From assembly GCA_014058105.1 (NCBI GenBank), contig JACGCM010001793.1, positions 1,922,001-1,986,000 on the forward strand: a stretch of 64,000 nucleotides of DNA, given 5' to 3'. Numbering within the stretch: the first letter of the stretch is position 1; the number at the start of each line of letters is the position of its first letter. A program made the translations under genes and the position numbers. Source of the stretch: Kingdonia uniflora (lineage: Eukaryota; Streptophyta; Magnoliopsida; Ranunculales; Circaeasteraceae). Below, one piece after another: positions 21,028-31,663 of the stretch. The notes under the pieces are model-generated. The model was not told the DNA's origin and searched no databases. It saw nothing but the letters and a program-made list of their open reading frames with translations.

Positions 21028-21318
21028 ATGGATACCACGCCGAACACGCATTACCAGAAGAGAATGGGCATCACTCGCGACCGTCGAGTAGGGTGGAAGA
21101 TGGCGGAACTGCATATGAAGTTTTTTGGGCAGCACGATCTGAACTAGGACATGCCAGACCTTGTGGAGGTAGAACCTGAGAAATTCATCAATGGTGAACA
21201 TTATGCCTATCTGTGGAAATAGCTGAGGCTTCATTTTATGACTGCTGAGAGGCGTTATCTCTTTCTAATGGCTCTGGCCGAAAGTCTCGTTTGTCCCGAG
21301 GAGATCGCCGAGGAGTGA
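21028..21318 (+). pseudogene. Small antisense ORF beside the PPT (Tat copy B)
   Basis: A 97-codon frame starts MDTTPNTHYQKRM and ends PEEIAEE. It has two internal stops, after FFGQHDLN and after AYLWK. Homologous blocks are found in copy A (LKYFGDHSLEM; FILTGEER) and, for the second half (LRLHFMTAERRYLFLMALAE), in copy D (VKDRKKFVLMMAREEI). It is antisense to gag and 254 bp inside the LTR. No known domain is visible. A partial repeat of its middle (MPDLFEAEPE against MPDLVEVEPE) occurs again at 21851-22028. Confidence 0.5.
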
Positions 21319-21850
21319 GACGTGGCAAACGAGGCTGATCCTTCTAGTAGTAGGGTTTTAGGTTGATGTGGTGGATGTTTTATATTTTTGTAGGTTTTTG
21401 TATTTCTATGTAGGGTTTTTTTTATTTTTGGAGTGGTAGTAGAAATGTAAGTTGTTTGGTTGATCGGATGTTTGGAATGGACCAAATATTTTCTGCATAC
21501 TTGTATTGCTATGTCTGATAGATAATATAGACGAATACTCTTATAGGCGCGAGGTATAATGATATGCTTGAAGGTAATGATGATCGAATGCTCGACGCTG
21601 GATGAATGCTCGACTAGGAGTCCCCGAAAATGAGGTTTGAATGTAGGTACCGATGAATCAGTTACATCTGGGAAGTTGGAAAGTTTGTTTGTTGACTTTT
21701 TGAGGTTAGGAATTGAAGGTTGCCATTAATTCGGTTAGGGAAGAGGGAAAGTTGTGGCGGGTTTGTAGGTATAAAAGGGGATAGGTTGGAGGGAATTTCA
21801 TCATCTGTCCTGCAACTTTTTCTTCATCTACTGCTTTGTTTGCTGATCAA

Positions 21851-22028
21851 CATGGCTGAAAACGTACAAATTCAGGGAGATCAAGCGGCGGTGAGGGCCA
21901 GGAGGATCCAGGAGGCCTTGTTATGTCTTCAATAGAGGTTCGAAATAGAGGAGGATATTGATGCTGAAATGCCAGACCTTTTTGAAGCAGAACCTGAGGC
22001 ACCACTCTATGACATGCCCTTCGTGTAC
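21851..22028 (+). pseudogene. Second small antisense ORF, partial duplicate
   Basis: The frame starts MAENVQIQGDQAAVRARRIQ and, after a stop, continues FEIEEDIDAEMPDLFEAEPE. The MPDLxExEPE core repeats that of the ORF at 21028-21318, so the two are diverged tandem copies. It is antisense to the element's own genes. Function unknown. Confidence 0.4.
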
Positions 22029-22559
22029 TAGTGGGGAATAGTACAGATGATGGGGCCGTTACCCGGCCATCGGTTGCCCCTTCTCAAAGGCTTTGCGGAG
22101 GATATAGTGGACCAGAAGGATGAAGATACAGTGGCCATTGTTGAAGTGAAGCAACCCGCCAACAAATAGGGTTCTTTTTTGTATGCTTTCTTGTTGTTGC
22201 TTTCCTGTTATCTTCCCCCTTTTCTTTCCTTTTTTTTTGTATGAAGCCTGTAGTGTTGCCTGAGTTGTTGAATGAAAATGGTTTTTGTTGATAACTTGCT
22301 TTGCCGAACTGTGGGTAATAGTAATATAATCTGAATTGTAATTTGAGGTATTGAAGGGATAATACAGTTGTCGACATGTATTATATGTGTTGTTCAAAGA
22401 TAAAAATGAATTTATCGAAGTGAAAGGTAAACTGTGTCGAAGCTGAAAACTTTATCAGTAAGCATGAGATTTTTGAATGGTCGAAGTTTATGACTGTATT
22501 TGGTCGAAAAGTCGAAACTTTTGAGTGTTGTATATCAAATATCGATATATTAGATTAGT

Positions 22560-25500
22560 TTATTTGAGGCTATCTACTGCGGATTGTTCAAGATGTAAAA
22601 TGGTCAAGTACTCGAGTTCGGGGATTGTGTCGACGGTTATGCTGGATTTGACTAGCCGTTCTGACAGCCCTGACAGCTGGCTGTCAAACTGGTATGGGCG
22701 CCTAGGGCAGTATGCAAAAGTAATGATGATATTTTTCTTGTATGACAGAAAAGGTTATGATGTAACTATTTGGACTTGGTTTTTTAGCTTCTACTGGGGG
22801 AAAAGAAGGTTAGAGAAGCTTCGACTTTAGCAGGCAGTTAGAAGTGAGGGTGTTGTTCGCACGTGAGAGGTACATAGGGTATATTGGTCAAAACACATTT
22901 TAACCGAAAAGCCAGGTAGTGGGATCGTGGTAATGATAGTGGTTAGAAAATTGAGGCAGTTTTTGGTTTTTCGAAAGATATATAAGAAAGAGAAGAGTAA
23001 TTGTTGTACTGTTTTACTGTGAGAATCAAAAAGTGGAGAGAAGGGAACGCACGCCATTTCGAACTTGTGAGTTGTTGCTGCACTTGTTGGTTTGGTCTTG
23101 CTGATTCGAGGGTAGTGTTGCTAACCACTGGTAAGTCACTTGATCTCTACTGTTTGTACTTTGTTTTTGTTTTTTTTGTTTTTTAGAATATAGTTAAGGC
23201 AATCTGTGTTTGGGGTTTAGAGGTTATTTTTGAGGGTAAAGAGACTTGAGGGATCTGCGTTTTGACCCATTCTGGGCTTTGAGAAGTTTTAGAGGGGGTA
23301 TTGGGTCTGAGATTGAGGTTATGATAAATATATGGAGGGGATGGGCGGGATAGGAGTGACAAGCATGGGATTGTTAAATTTTCTACTCTAATTGTGTGCC
23401 TCTTCTTCTGTAGGCTAAAATACGTAACCGTTGGGCTTCAAAGCGGAGACTGGTAGATGAAGAGATTGAAGGATTTGAGGCGAGTATTTATGGTTGAGGC
23501 CCAATGGATGAGGGTAACAATTTAGAAGCGTTAGATGTGGTAACCGAGGCCCCATTGTCGATGGTTCTGCCAGCTGAATATGATCCGGTTGGGAGACGTC
23601 GGAGGACGATAGTAATTGAGGATAGTGATGAGGAACAGAAATTATGGGGGGAGAAGGGTAATGTAGGGCCTTCAGGTAGTGGGGAGAAAGATAATGTGCA
23701 GAGTGGTGATAGTGAGGATTCAACTGAGTCGGATGAGGTCGAAGGTGCCGTTTTGGCAAAAGATAGGATTAGGTTAAATCGGTTTTCTACCAAATTAGAA
23801 CTATCAAGGGTGGGTGTACATCTGAGTGTAGCGGGGGCAGGGTTGACCTTCAAATCGGATCCTGGATAAGGGATTATGGCTTATAGAGGCCAAATTTGAT
23901 TGGGAATGGGGCTTCCTCTTCGAAGACTGGCGAAAGAAGTGTTAAATTTCTGGGGTGTTGCTCCGGTACAAATGAACGGGAATTTTTATGAGATGATGAA
24001 GGTGATAGAGAGGATGAATGTAAAATTGGCTGGTGAGGGTCGAAGTTTGATTAAGTGGTTTGACATTATTACCTTTTACTGAAGGAAGGCTAGTCAGAAC
24101 CCGGGAACTTATCACATCCAATGTCACCCAGAGAAACCTTGGCTCTTTGATTTGTGCTCGACCGACCGGGGGTAGAATAAAGATTTACTGATAGTAGGGG
24201 GTAACTACGAGAATGCGGACAAGTATGACCCTTATAAGATGCACCATAGGGTATATAATGAAAGTAAGATTACTGTCGAAGGGTTGCTGTCGATGTGTAA
24301 CTGAAATAAGCGATAACTATTTTCTTGTTTTGTTCTGTAGGTCCAAAAAGTTTGTCTTGGGTTAATCCGGTAAATTATATTGATACTTTGCCCAAAGCTA
24401 GTGAAGATTGGATAAATTCGGTGTTTGACAGTCTCAAAATCAAAAGACAAAGGAGGAAGAAGGTAGATTCCTTGCTTCGAGACGTACCCGCTACGGCCGA
24501 AGCTACCAAAGAGAAAAAGAGGTGAAGGTGTTTTAAAGGGTCAAAAAGAAATGGGAGGGGAGGAGTTTCCTAGGAACTACCAGTTTGTGCCGAGATCGCG
24601 GAGGGGTTCGAAGCAAGCAGTGCCAGTGACCGAAGTGGCTGAAGATGCATCGAAGTTGAGGCCGAGGCCAGAAGCATCTGAAACTGAGATGGGGAAAGGC
24701 CGTGTAGTCCCCGATGCTTCAAAGGTGCAGCAATCGAAGGTTGGCCAACACAAGAGGCGAAAGGTGCTGGGGGAGGATGATGAAAAGATGATGGAGGTTG
24801 AATGACTGGAGCAGTCTGTGGCAAGCAGGCTTCGATGGTCAAGCTCTGGGAAGACGATTCAGACGAGGCTTCAAATGAAATAAAGAAGCTCATGTTTCAG
24901 GTAACTATATATGGCTTTCTGTTGTGGTACTTTGAGATTTTTTGAAAAAAATTTCGAGTTTCGAATTGCACTGATTTCTTGAAAATTTTAGCAGACGGAT
25001 GCCTGGGTGCAAACTTGTAGCAAGGCAATGAAGTCAGTAAAGGTGAAATTGAAACAAGCAAAGGACAATCTAAATCATTCTCATGGGAAAGAGGAACCAC
25101 TGGTGTCTGAAGTCAGGAAGTTCAAGCAAGATCTGGGGGTGCTTACCGACTCTTATAACGAGAGGCTCGACCAGCAGCGGTCGAGGTTGGAGTGAGAGTA
25201 GTCTGCAATGGTTGTGGCATTTTAGAGGAAGAAAGCGGAACAAAAGGTGAATTTCTAGCGGCAGTATGATGGCGAATGCAAGGCGAATGTTAAGTTGAAA
25301 ATTTTTATAGATGATAAGGGGTATGACCCCGAGACACTGGAACCTTATCTTGTGTCTTCAAAACTTGTTGAAGGGGATGATTTACAGATGAAGGGAGGGT
25401 AGGCGAACATTGTTGAAGAAGCAGTTGGAAGTACTGGGGGTGGTGTAGATACTTCCCCGGTTGGAGTGCCTATTGGTAGAACTGTTGATGGTTTGGTCGT

Positions 25501-25563
25501 CGAAGGTTCGAATGAAGCTGCTGGGGGATCTGTGGAGCAAGAAGGTATAACCGCGCCGATATG
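22560..25563 (+). pseudogene. Spliced-looking antisense gene of Tat copy B
   Basis: A plus-strand coding tract, antisense to gag-protease. The exon ending at 23130 is followed by GTAAGTC; the acceptor is at 23411-23413 (TTCTGTAG). An acidic Ser/Glu-rich segment comes next (23504-23866: VIEDSDEEQ, EDSTESDEVE), then the family core LPLRRLAKEVLNFWGVAPVQ (about 23907). A second acceptor is at 24340 and a third intron at 24901-24994. The last exon encodes a charged coiled-coil-like stretch (KLKQAKDNLNH, KFKQDLGVL), then a Gly/Val-rich tail ending at 25563. Several internal stops show decay. The core is shared with copy D (LSNLAKSVMNLIGACPA). The biochemical role is unknown. Confidence 0.6.
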
Positions 25564-26149
25564 AGGTATTTGGGATTGGGGTTTCATGTCTTCTTCTTCT
25601 TATTATAATGTTGAGTTTTAATATTTTGAACGATGTTCTTGTTTTCTGTTGGTCTCTAAACTCGATAGGTTGTTTGTGCTTTTGTTATCTGTTGAACTTC
25701 TGAAGTTAATGCTGAACATATTGATGCATTTTTTTTTAACATACTTATTCTGAGCTTCTGATTTGATAACTGATCTGCTGATGGATTGTGTAATCGTGCT
25801 CTTACTTTGAATTATTAGAATTTGAATGCACATTTTGTTGACTTTGCTTATTTTGGATTCTAGATGATTGGTCTTTGAATTATACTGCAACTATTTCTCT
25901 GATAGATAATATGCTGAATGTACTCTGCATTTGATAAAATTGCAGATAGTATTTTTGTATACGGTTTTTGTAGAAATTGGATCTGTTTGAGTAGAAATTT
26001 TATCTGTATAAAGTAAAAATTTGATCTATTTGAATGACTGTAGTGTGATCAAAACCTGAGTAGTATCGAAGATATATTAATCGAACTCTGAATGTTTTGC
26101 TGGACATCGAAGGCCGAAGCCACAATGATGTTGAAATTTTTTAAAATTT
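25564..26149. other. Non-coding tract of Tat copy B
   Basis: AT-rich sequence between the end of the antisense gene and the tandem repeat, at the place where the end of pol and the 3' untranslated region would lie. It has runs such as GAAATTGGATCTGTTTGAGTAG repeated loosely near 25970-26040. No domain seen. Confidence 0.5.
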
Positions 26150-26560
26150 CCAGGTTGCCTCCGAGTATCAGTCGGGCTGAGGGGACGTGATACCTAGAGG
26201 AAACCCAAAAATTTACTGGACTTAGAAGGCCTAAGCCACAGCAAAGCAATATTTGATCGCCTCCAACGCATTCCCGAAGGTTCGGTCTTTCGACCATCCT
26301 TGCCCCTAGAGTCTGCTCGAATGTTGGAAGCTTGAGCAATTCATGGTCGCCCCCAAGTACCAGTCAGGGCGAGGGTGGACATGTTACCCAGGGTAAACCA
26401 AGAAAAGGACTGGACTTCAACAGTTTTAGAGCCTGGATGAAGTTTATCTAATCGCCCCCGATGCATCCCCGAGGGTCCGGTCTTTCGACCATCCTTGTCC
26501 CCCGAGTTTGCTCGAAATTGAAGACTTGAGCAATTCAAGGTCGTCCCCAAGTATCAATCA
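26150..26560. repeat. 194-bp tandem repeat in place of pol
   Basis: Three starts of the same motif, GGTYGCCYCCRAGTAYCAGTC, occur at about 26153, 26345 and 26541, giving a period of 192-196 bp and just over two copies. Each unit contains GGTCTTTCGACCATCCTTG and a GCTCGAA box. Tandem repeats between pol and the 3' LTR are common in Tat, Ogre and Retand elements. Confidence 0.75.
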
Positions 26561-26599
26561 GTTTCAGGGTGCTCGCATGAGCGGTAAGGTGTTGAAAGC

Positions 26600-27482
26600 C
26601 TTTTAAATTCCAAGTACCCTCGTGATTGCTGAATCGAAGGGTCTGATGGTAGGTCGAAGGTATAGCTCGCATGGCGTGAAGACAATCTCATCCGAGTATA
26701 CCGAGGTATTCAGACTTCTTGTCAATGGAGATGAAGTTGGTTTGAAGGGTAATGGGGCCTGAAGTGACGGGTAGGCTGATACGACCAACAACAGCTTCTA
26801 TTGATCCATTGAAACCTTTTAGTTCGATGTTGGCAGCGGTTATGAGGTCTATTTTCTTCATGGTTTGGATTGTTTGAAGAAAGGGGACATCAGCTGCGCT
26901 CCCAGTATCTACGAGCATTGTTTGGAGGATGAGGTTCTTGATCTTAATCATGATGACTAATGAATTGGAATGGGAGAAGCGAACGTGTGATGTATCACAG
27001 TCGATAAAATAAATACCTTCGAGTCGAGGGTGACAGCTTGATTCTGGCAGAAGGGTAGGAAATTTCTCCTGATAGGTGAGCTTGTAGCATTCTTCGATGC
27101 TCTTTCGCTTGCTCTTAGAATGTCCACTGTCTATGTTGTTGACTTCGACAAACTTGACTTTATAGATGTGCACCTCGGCTGGGTCAGTAATAGGGGTGGA
27201 TAAAGATTTGAGGTTGGGCCCATCGAGGTAGCTTAGAATATCAACAATATACTGATTCAAATTTCCTACTCTGAAGATAAGATCAAGAGAGCATTGAAGG
27301 GCAAAACATTTATTGGCATGGTGACAGTTGCACTTATGGTTGGCACAGTAAGGTTCGCCTGGTCTGACTTCGATGGGGAAAGGGATGCGCCAAATGGGGT
27401 CTGCCTGTATGTTTTGGGGGGCAGTGAGTGTAGGTAGAAAAGGCCTTGGTCGCTTCTTGCGAGCTTCGGTGTTGTTATCCAT
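26600..27482 (-). pseudogene. Tat copy B: zinc-binding region, aspartic protease and linker
   Basis: The 264-residue frame 27482-26688 starts MDNNTEARKKRPR. It has a Cys/His cluster (CANHKCNCHHANKC, residues about 48-61) and the protease active site LVDTGSAADV (residues about 207-216), with the catalytic DTG kept. A frame change leads into HAMRAIPSTYHQTLRF (about 26666-26620), the conserved segment that joins protease to RT in Tat and Athila elements. The reading then meets the tandem repeat. The protease would mature Gag in the particle. Apart from the late frame break it is largely open. Confidence 0.85.
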
Positions 27483-27554
27483 GTTGGGGCGCTTGTGGCT
27501 CCCAGTCTCCTGTGAGACAGGAGCGATCAGGGGTGTGGGAGTAGAGTGGGGGTG

Positions 27555-28468
27555 TTATCTTGGTTTATGGAAGTTTGCTGTTTGTGAAGGTTGGCTCTGT
27601 TTGCAGGACTGTTGAAGGCGCTCGAGATCGATATAGCCATTGACCTTCGAGAGCATATCTTCGAGTATTTTTGGTATGTGGAGGACTAAGTGCTCTTCTA
27701 CTCGGCTGTGGTCGGGCAGGGCATTCGAATATGCCAAAATAGCATTCGAGCAGTCAAGATTTTCTATTTTCCTGGATTCGTCGAGGAATCTTCTAGTGAA
27801 GACTTCGAAGGTCTCACTGCCAGATTTTCTTAAATTAAAAAAAGTGTCAACTCTGACCTCTCTGTCTTTGCTGAAGGCAAACTGGGTGATGAAAAGTTGT
27901 AAAAGTTGCTCAAAGTTACGAATCGAGCCATTTGGGAGATTATGGTACCATCGAAGAGGATTATCGGTAAGGCTCGTTGGAAAAAGGCGATATAATAGGC
28001 AGTCAACTGTAGAGTAGAGACTCAGGGAGTTTTGAACTTTGAGGATGTGGGATTTGGGGTCTGTGTAACAGTATTTGCTGAGTTTGGGGGCACAAAAGTT
28101 GAAGGGTATTTCGATAGCCAAAAGTTTGGGGCAGATCGGGTTATTGAGGTGGCTCCAGGAGTTTGTGGCTGGGCTCGTGCTAACGCGAATGACGGGTTAT
28201 ATTTTGTGGTTGTTGCCCTGCTGTGTAAAATATGCAGGATGTGGGGGAGATTGTTGAATTTGAAGGTTGCGAGGTCGAGGGTGTGGTAGAAAATCAGCAC
28301 TGCGTTCGCCAAGCCGTTCCCGAGCAGGACGGCATCTGGGATGTCTGGAGAAGCAGAGGGTTGAGTCAAAAGAGTCTTATGTAGGGTGAATCCCGAGGTG
28401 AATGGAGCCAGTTGGGGGGATAATACGGGGAAAACCTTCGGCACCGGTGTGAACGGGTGGCATCTCAA
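27555..28468 (-). pseudogene. Tat copy B gag (capsid region)
   Basis: The 188-residue frame 28121-27555 matches the Retrotrans_gag family: SLSLYSTVDCLLYRLFPTSL, WYHNLPNGSI, FEQLLQLFITQF, then SETFEVFTRRF. This is the capsid-like helical domain. Upstream (28468-28022) a second, overlapping frame, rich in Pro, Thr and Leu, probably contains the Gag N-terminal part in a shifted frame. Orientation and order (PBS, gag, protease) fit a standard Ty3/gypsy element on the minus strand. Confidence 0.82.
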
Positions 28469-28673
28469 GATTTGGTGAAGGTCCTAGGCGGGCGCGAGCA
28501 GATACGCGCGATGGGCCTGGTACCTGGGATGGGCAAGCAAGTTCCAAGGGCCGTAATCTTTGTAGCTCTCAGACGGTGTTGCACAGTTCATCGATTGCTC
28601 TGTTCTATCTATTTTCATCATCCAAGCGGTGATTTTGTCTAGTTTCTAGTGCCAAGTGGTGGCTTTCACGCTC

Positions 28674-28886
28674 CTAGTTTAGTTTGTTCTGGTGGCGCTC
28701 TTCTGCCTGAGCGACTTGTTGGGATAACAAGATTATTTGGGCAGCTACTCTATCAATGGAGTGGCCTGCCTGGTTTGAGTTAGAACGGCGTGTGGGTGCT
28801 ATTGAGGGTAATCTTCTGAAGTGGAAAACAAAAGGAGGTGAAAAAGGAAGGGAGATTGGTATGGTGGGAAGTACAGACGGCGCCAA
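28674..28886 (-). pseudogene. Tat copy B gag N-terminus and leader
   Basis: The frame MAPSVLPTIPISLPFSPP, then AAQIILLSQQVAQAEERH: a Pro-rich start followed by a short heptad-like helix, the usual start of Gag in Tat elements. It begins within the PBS-proximal leader. A stop at 28674 separates it from the downstream gag frame. Confidence 0.55.
28871..28886 (-). promoter_or_regulatory. Primer binding site of Tat copy B
   Basis: On the minus strand TTGGCGCCGTCTGTAC starts one base inside the 5' LTR end (TACA). TGGCGCCGTC-type sites are the standard PBS of plant Tat and Athila elements. This also fixes the true LTR boundary at 28888. Confidence 0.8.
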
Positions 28887-28887
28887 T

Positions 28888-29603
28888 TGTATGGACCTAA
28901 CCTCATTTAGAGGCGAAGTTGGACCTCACAACGTAGAATCAATCTTTAATCAAAGGACACAAGCAATTGGCCTAAAGTAAGAACTAACTATAGACAAATA
29001 CTTGCGTAGAGGCCCGAATGTGACTCTCTATGACCTCTGATGAGGATTTTTTAAGACAAATTGTATTACTGAAGAGTAAATAACAGGGTTCGAGTACAAA
29101 GTGTCTAAGTGGTCGAAGGAAAAATGCAAGGGGTTGGAGATTATTTTTCTAACCCCCTCTTGGTTTCCCCTCTCCTCTATTTATAGAGATACAGGGAGCT
29201 GAGTCACCAAGTGTGGGTCAGGATTACATGATTACTGTCAGGAAATCCCGGTGAGTTATGGGCGCTGGTCATGTCGGTACTGTCACTGCAACATTTATTG
29301 GTGATATATCTGAACGGCGCGGTGGTTGGACCTGTCACTGTAGCTGCACGAGCCAATCAATGCGCCGCCTTATCTGATGAGGTGGTTGCCTATCTTATCT
29401 TGCTTCGATCGTGTGTTAGTAAGGTCGAAGGATTTTTGCTGTAGTATGTTAATCCGTTCTTGAAGCTTTGTCTGATGTCGAAGCTTCGTCTTTGGGGGAT
29501 CTCTGGGGAGTCAGTTTTAGAGATTGAGTGGGCGTCGATATATTCGAGTAGGCTGTAAATTAGGCTTCAACTGACTGTCGAAGGCTACGAGTAGGCTACT
29601 ACA
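28888..29603 (-). repeat. 5' LTR of Tat copy B
   Basis: 716 bp; in plus coordinates it starts TGTATGGACC and ends GGCTACTACA. It aligns with 20103-20774 over all but its first 45 bp. It contains TATTTATAGAGATACAGG (about 29178). Differences from the 3' LTR are scattered and mostly transitions, so the insertion is not very recent. Confidence 0.88.
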
Positions 29604-30639
29604 TTCCATATGACAATGATCATCATCCGCCTTCGCTGCCTCATGAATAGTCATACCTTCAAAAGAAGAACAGACTGGATAAGGAAGGGGGAGATCCAGA
29701 AGATGGTTCCCGCAGTAACGAAGTTAGTGTTCTAACACTTTGCAACTATCTTGTTATCCCATACTTGATTTCTGGTGGTCACCATTGTTTATTCACAGAG
29801 ATAGAACTACTTGAAGAATGACAACTGGCGAAACGGCGAGCAGAGTATTTATAGGAGAATAATATTCAATGCTGGGAAGAATTTTCAATAACAATCATTA
29901 AGCATTATGGTCTTGGGAACACAATATCCATACCAATCAATCAATTCAATCCCTTAACCATCACTCAGTCTTCCATAAATACAATTATTTCCTGGATAAA
30001 TCCACATCAGCAAAACACATCATTTAAAATTTTGAAATATCCTTCCATATTCCAATTTATGGACTCAATGGATACTTCTTAACTCAAGCTACTTGTGCCT
30101 TCAATTGCAAGGGGGCGATTGTAGGGACCTGTCCCTCGAGCTATGATAAACTCGAACTGATCCAATACAAAACTCACGTAATATATACGCGACACTATCA
30201 GCAAAGACATATGTACTTCGAGCAGATGAAGAACGTGGCTCGAGTACAACAGATGAAATAGAGCAAGTCAAAGATACCTGTCTCCCATGAACTAGCAGTT
30301 ATAAGTCCAACTTCAACTTGCCCCCACATTCAGGAGAACATGCGCATGTGCGGTAGTAAAAGGAGAGTGAGGTCTATAAAAAGGATGAGTTCCAGAGGAG
30401 AAATGAGAATTTTTCTAGCTCAAGATATCATAAAATTTTAATCAAGCATTAGCCTCAGGCAATAAAAGTTACAGTTACTAAATCCTTAAGCCGAGGCTAT
30501 GGCCTTTACCTATTCAAAGGTTTTTACGTTAATCGTCTGTCATTTTTAGATTGATTTATACTAACTCTTGTCACAGGTATATTTGGTGTAAGAGCTAATT
30601 TCAAACTATTTCAAGCTACTACGAAATTAGGCCATTACA
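29604..30639 (+). mobile_element. Tat-like copy C, 3' end only
   Basis: About 516 bp of internal sequence, a polypurine tract (GCAAGGGGGCGAT, 30107-30119) and a 520-bp LTR (30120-30639). It starts exactly where copy B's 5' LTR ends, so copy B inserted into it or a deletion joined them. No open frame of the antisense set was recognisable in the internal stub. Confidence 0.65.
30120..30639 (+). repeat. 3' LTR of Tat-like copy C
   Basis: Starts TGTAGGGACCTGTCCCTCGAG and ends TTAGGCCATTACA. It is colinear with the copy A LTR (CCTGTCTCCCATGAACTAGC matches CCTGTCTCCCGCGAACTTGC). TCTATAAAAAGGATGAG at about 30385 is a plausible promoter TATA box in the plus orientation. Confidence 0.8.
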
Positions 30640-31221
30640 ATTACTTGTTATTCCTATCAGAAACATTTTCTGAAAAAACTGTGACGCCCTGTTTGAAGGA
30701 AGCAAAAAAAACACAAAAAAAATAGTGAAAATCAGTGTTTCCGTCTTCTATTCTAGGCTTTTTTACAAATAAGCAGTAATAATACACTATACACTATGAA
30801 TGTAATACACTACCTGAAGAAATCATTATTTGCGTGGAAAGCAAAACTACCATTGAAAGGATCCACTGTGAAAACCAAAATAAACACGTTGATCTTAATT
30901 ATTTTTTTTAGACAAATCTAGTGAGTGCAAGAGAGTGATCGATACCTATAAATCTGTCATGGTATAGTCCTGGACCTGTAGATATCAAGATTACCGCCAC
31001 ATACCAATGCAAAATCTTATAATAAACTTGCTTGCAATTATATCAAAGCTAAATAAACATAGCTTCTAACTATGAGTTACCTAGAGAGAGAGAGAGAGAG
31101 AGAGGCCTAAATCTTAGAGGGGAATAAGGAATCACTTATTAGGGTTTCTAAGGGAAATAGAGAGAGATCTGTGTATGTTGTTTGTTATCAATTGTGGTTA
31201 AAATAACAAAAATACCCCTAC
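30640..31221. other. Spacer with GA microsatellite
   Basis: No exon recognised. A pure (GA)n run is at 31083-31103, near TTAGGGTTTCTAAGGG, a plant leader-like motif. The segment is bounded on the right by the truncated Reina-B LTR. Confidence 0.5.
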
Positions 31222-31660
31222 ATAGTAATTATAATGAAAAACTCTAAACCCCTAGGATCTTCCTCAGAACTCTTTCTAGATCTAACATAACCAAACAATG
31301 CCTAGCCTTACCCTTTTTATAAGGGTTACAAGTCTTAGTTCCAAAATATGACAAATATGCCCTTAAACGCCTAAAGAGAAAGGCTGAATTGGGTCTCTGT
31401 TCGAACAGAACAAGATTTTGTTTGAATAAAAAAAATGTATTTGAATACATTTAATTTGTATTCAAATAAAACTACCCAGGCTAAAATGCATTCGAACATA
31501 CATGATTCTATTCGAATAAAACAACTCAGGCTGAAATGTATACGAGTAGACATGATTCTATTCGAATAATACTACTCAGGCTGAAATGTATTCGAATTGA
31601 AAAAGATTCTATTCGAATACAAAAGGGTAAAAAGTCAAAAACACAGATTCTCCTGGATCA
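31222..31660 (-). repeat. 3' LTR of Reina-B (truncated)
   Basis: Aligns from AGTAATTATAATGAAAAACTC to CTCCTGGATCA with the 5' LTR. Contains three direct repeats of about 52 bp (31490-31615) built on CAGGCTGAAATGTATTCGAA. TTTTTATAAGGG (about 31312) mirrors a promoter region. Confidence 0.82.
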
Positions 31661-31663
31661 TGG

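Larger units (their letters stand above)
20103..29603 (-). mobile_element. Pol-less Tat-type LTR retrotransposon, copy B (gag-protease plus antisense gene)
   Basis: A 9.5-kb minus-oriented element with LTRs at 28888-29603 (5') and 20103-20774 (3'), a PBS at 28871-28886 and a polypurine tract at 20775-20791. In sense it encodes gag and aspartic protease, plus the conserved post-protease linker (HAMRAIPSTYHQTLRF). Reverse transcriptase, RNase H and integrase are absent: the linker runs directly into a 194-bp tandem repeat (26150-26560). On the opposite strand lies a spliced-looking gene (21028-25563). It looks like a non-autonomous derivative needing a partner's polymerase. The 3' LTR lacks its outer 45 bp and no TSD was found. 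Confidence 0.85.

Noticed and set aside
23415..23853. Minus-strand frames opposite the antisense gene of Tat copy B
   Set aside because: His/Pro/Ser-rich shadow of the Glu/Asp/Ser-rich coding strand; homology with copy D supports the plus strand.
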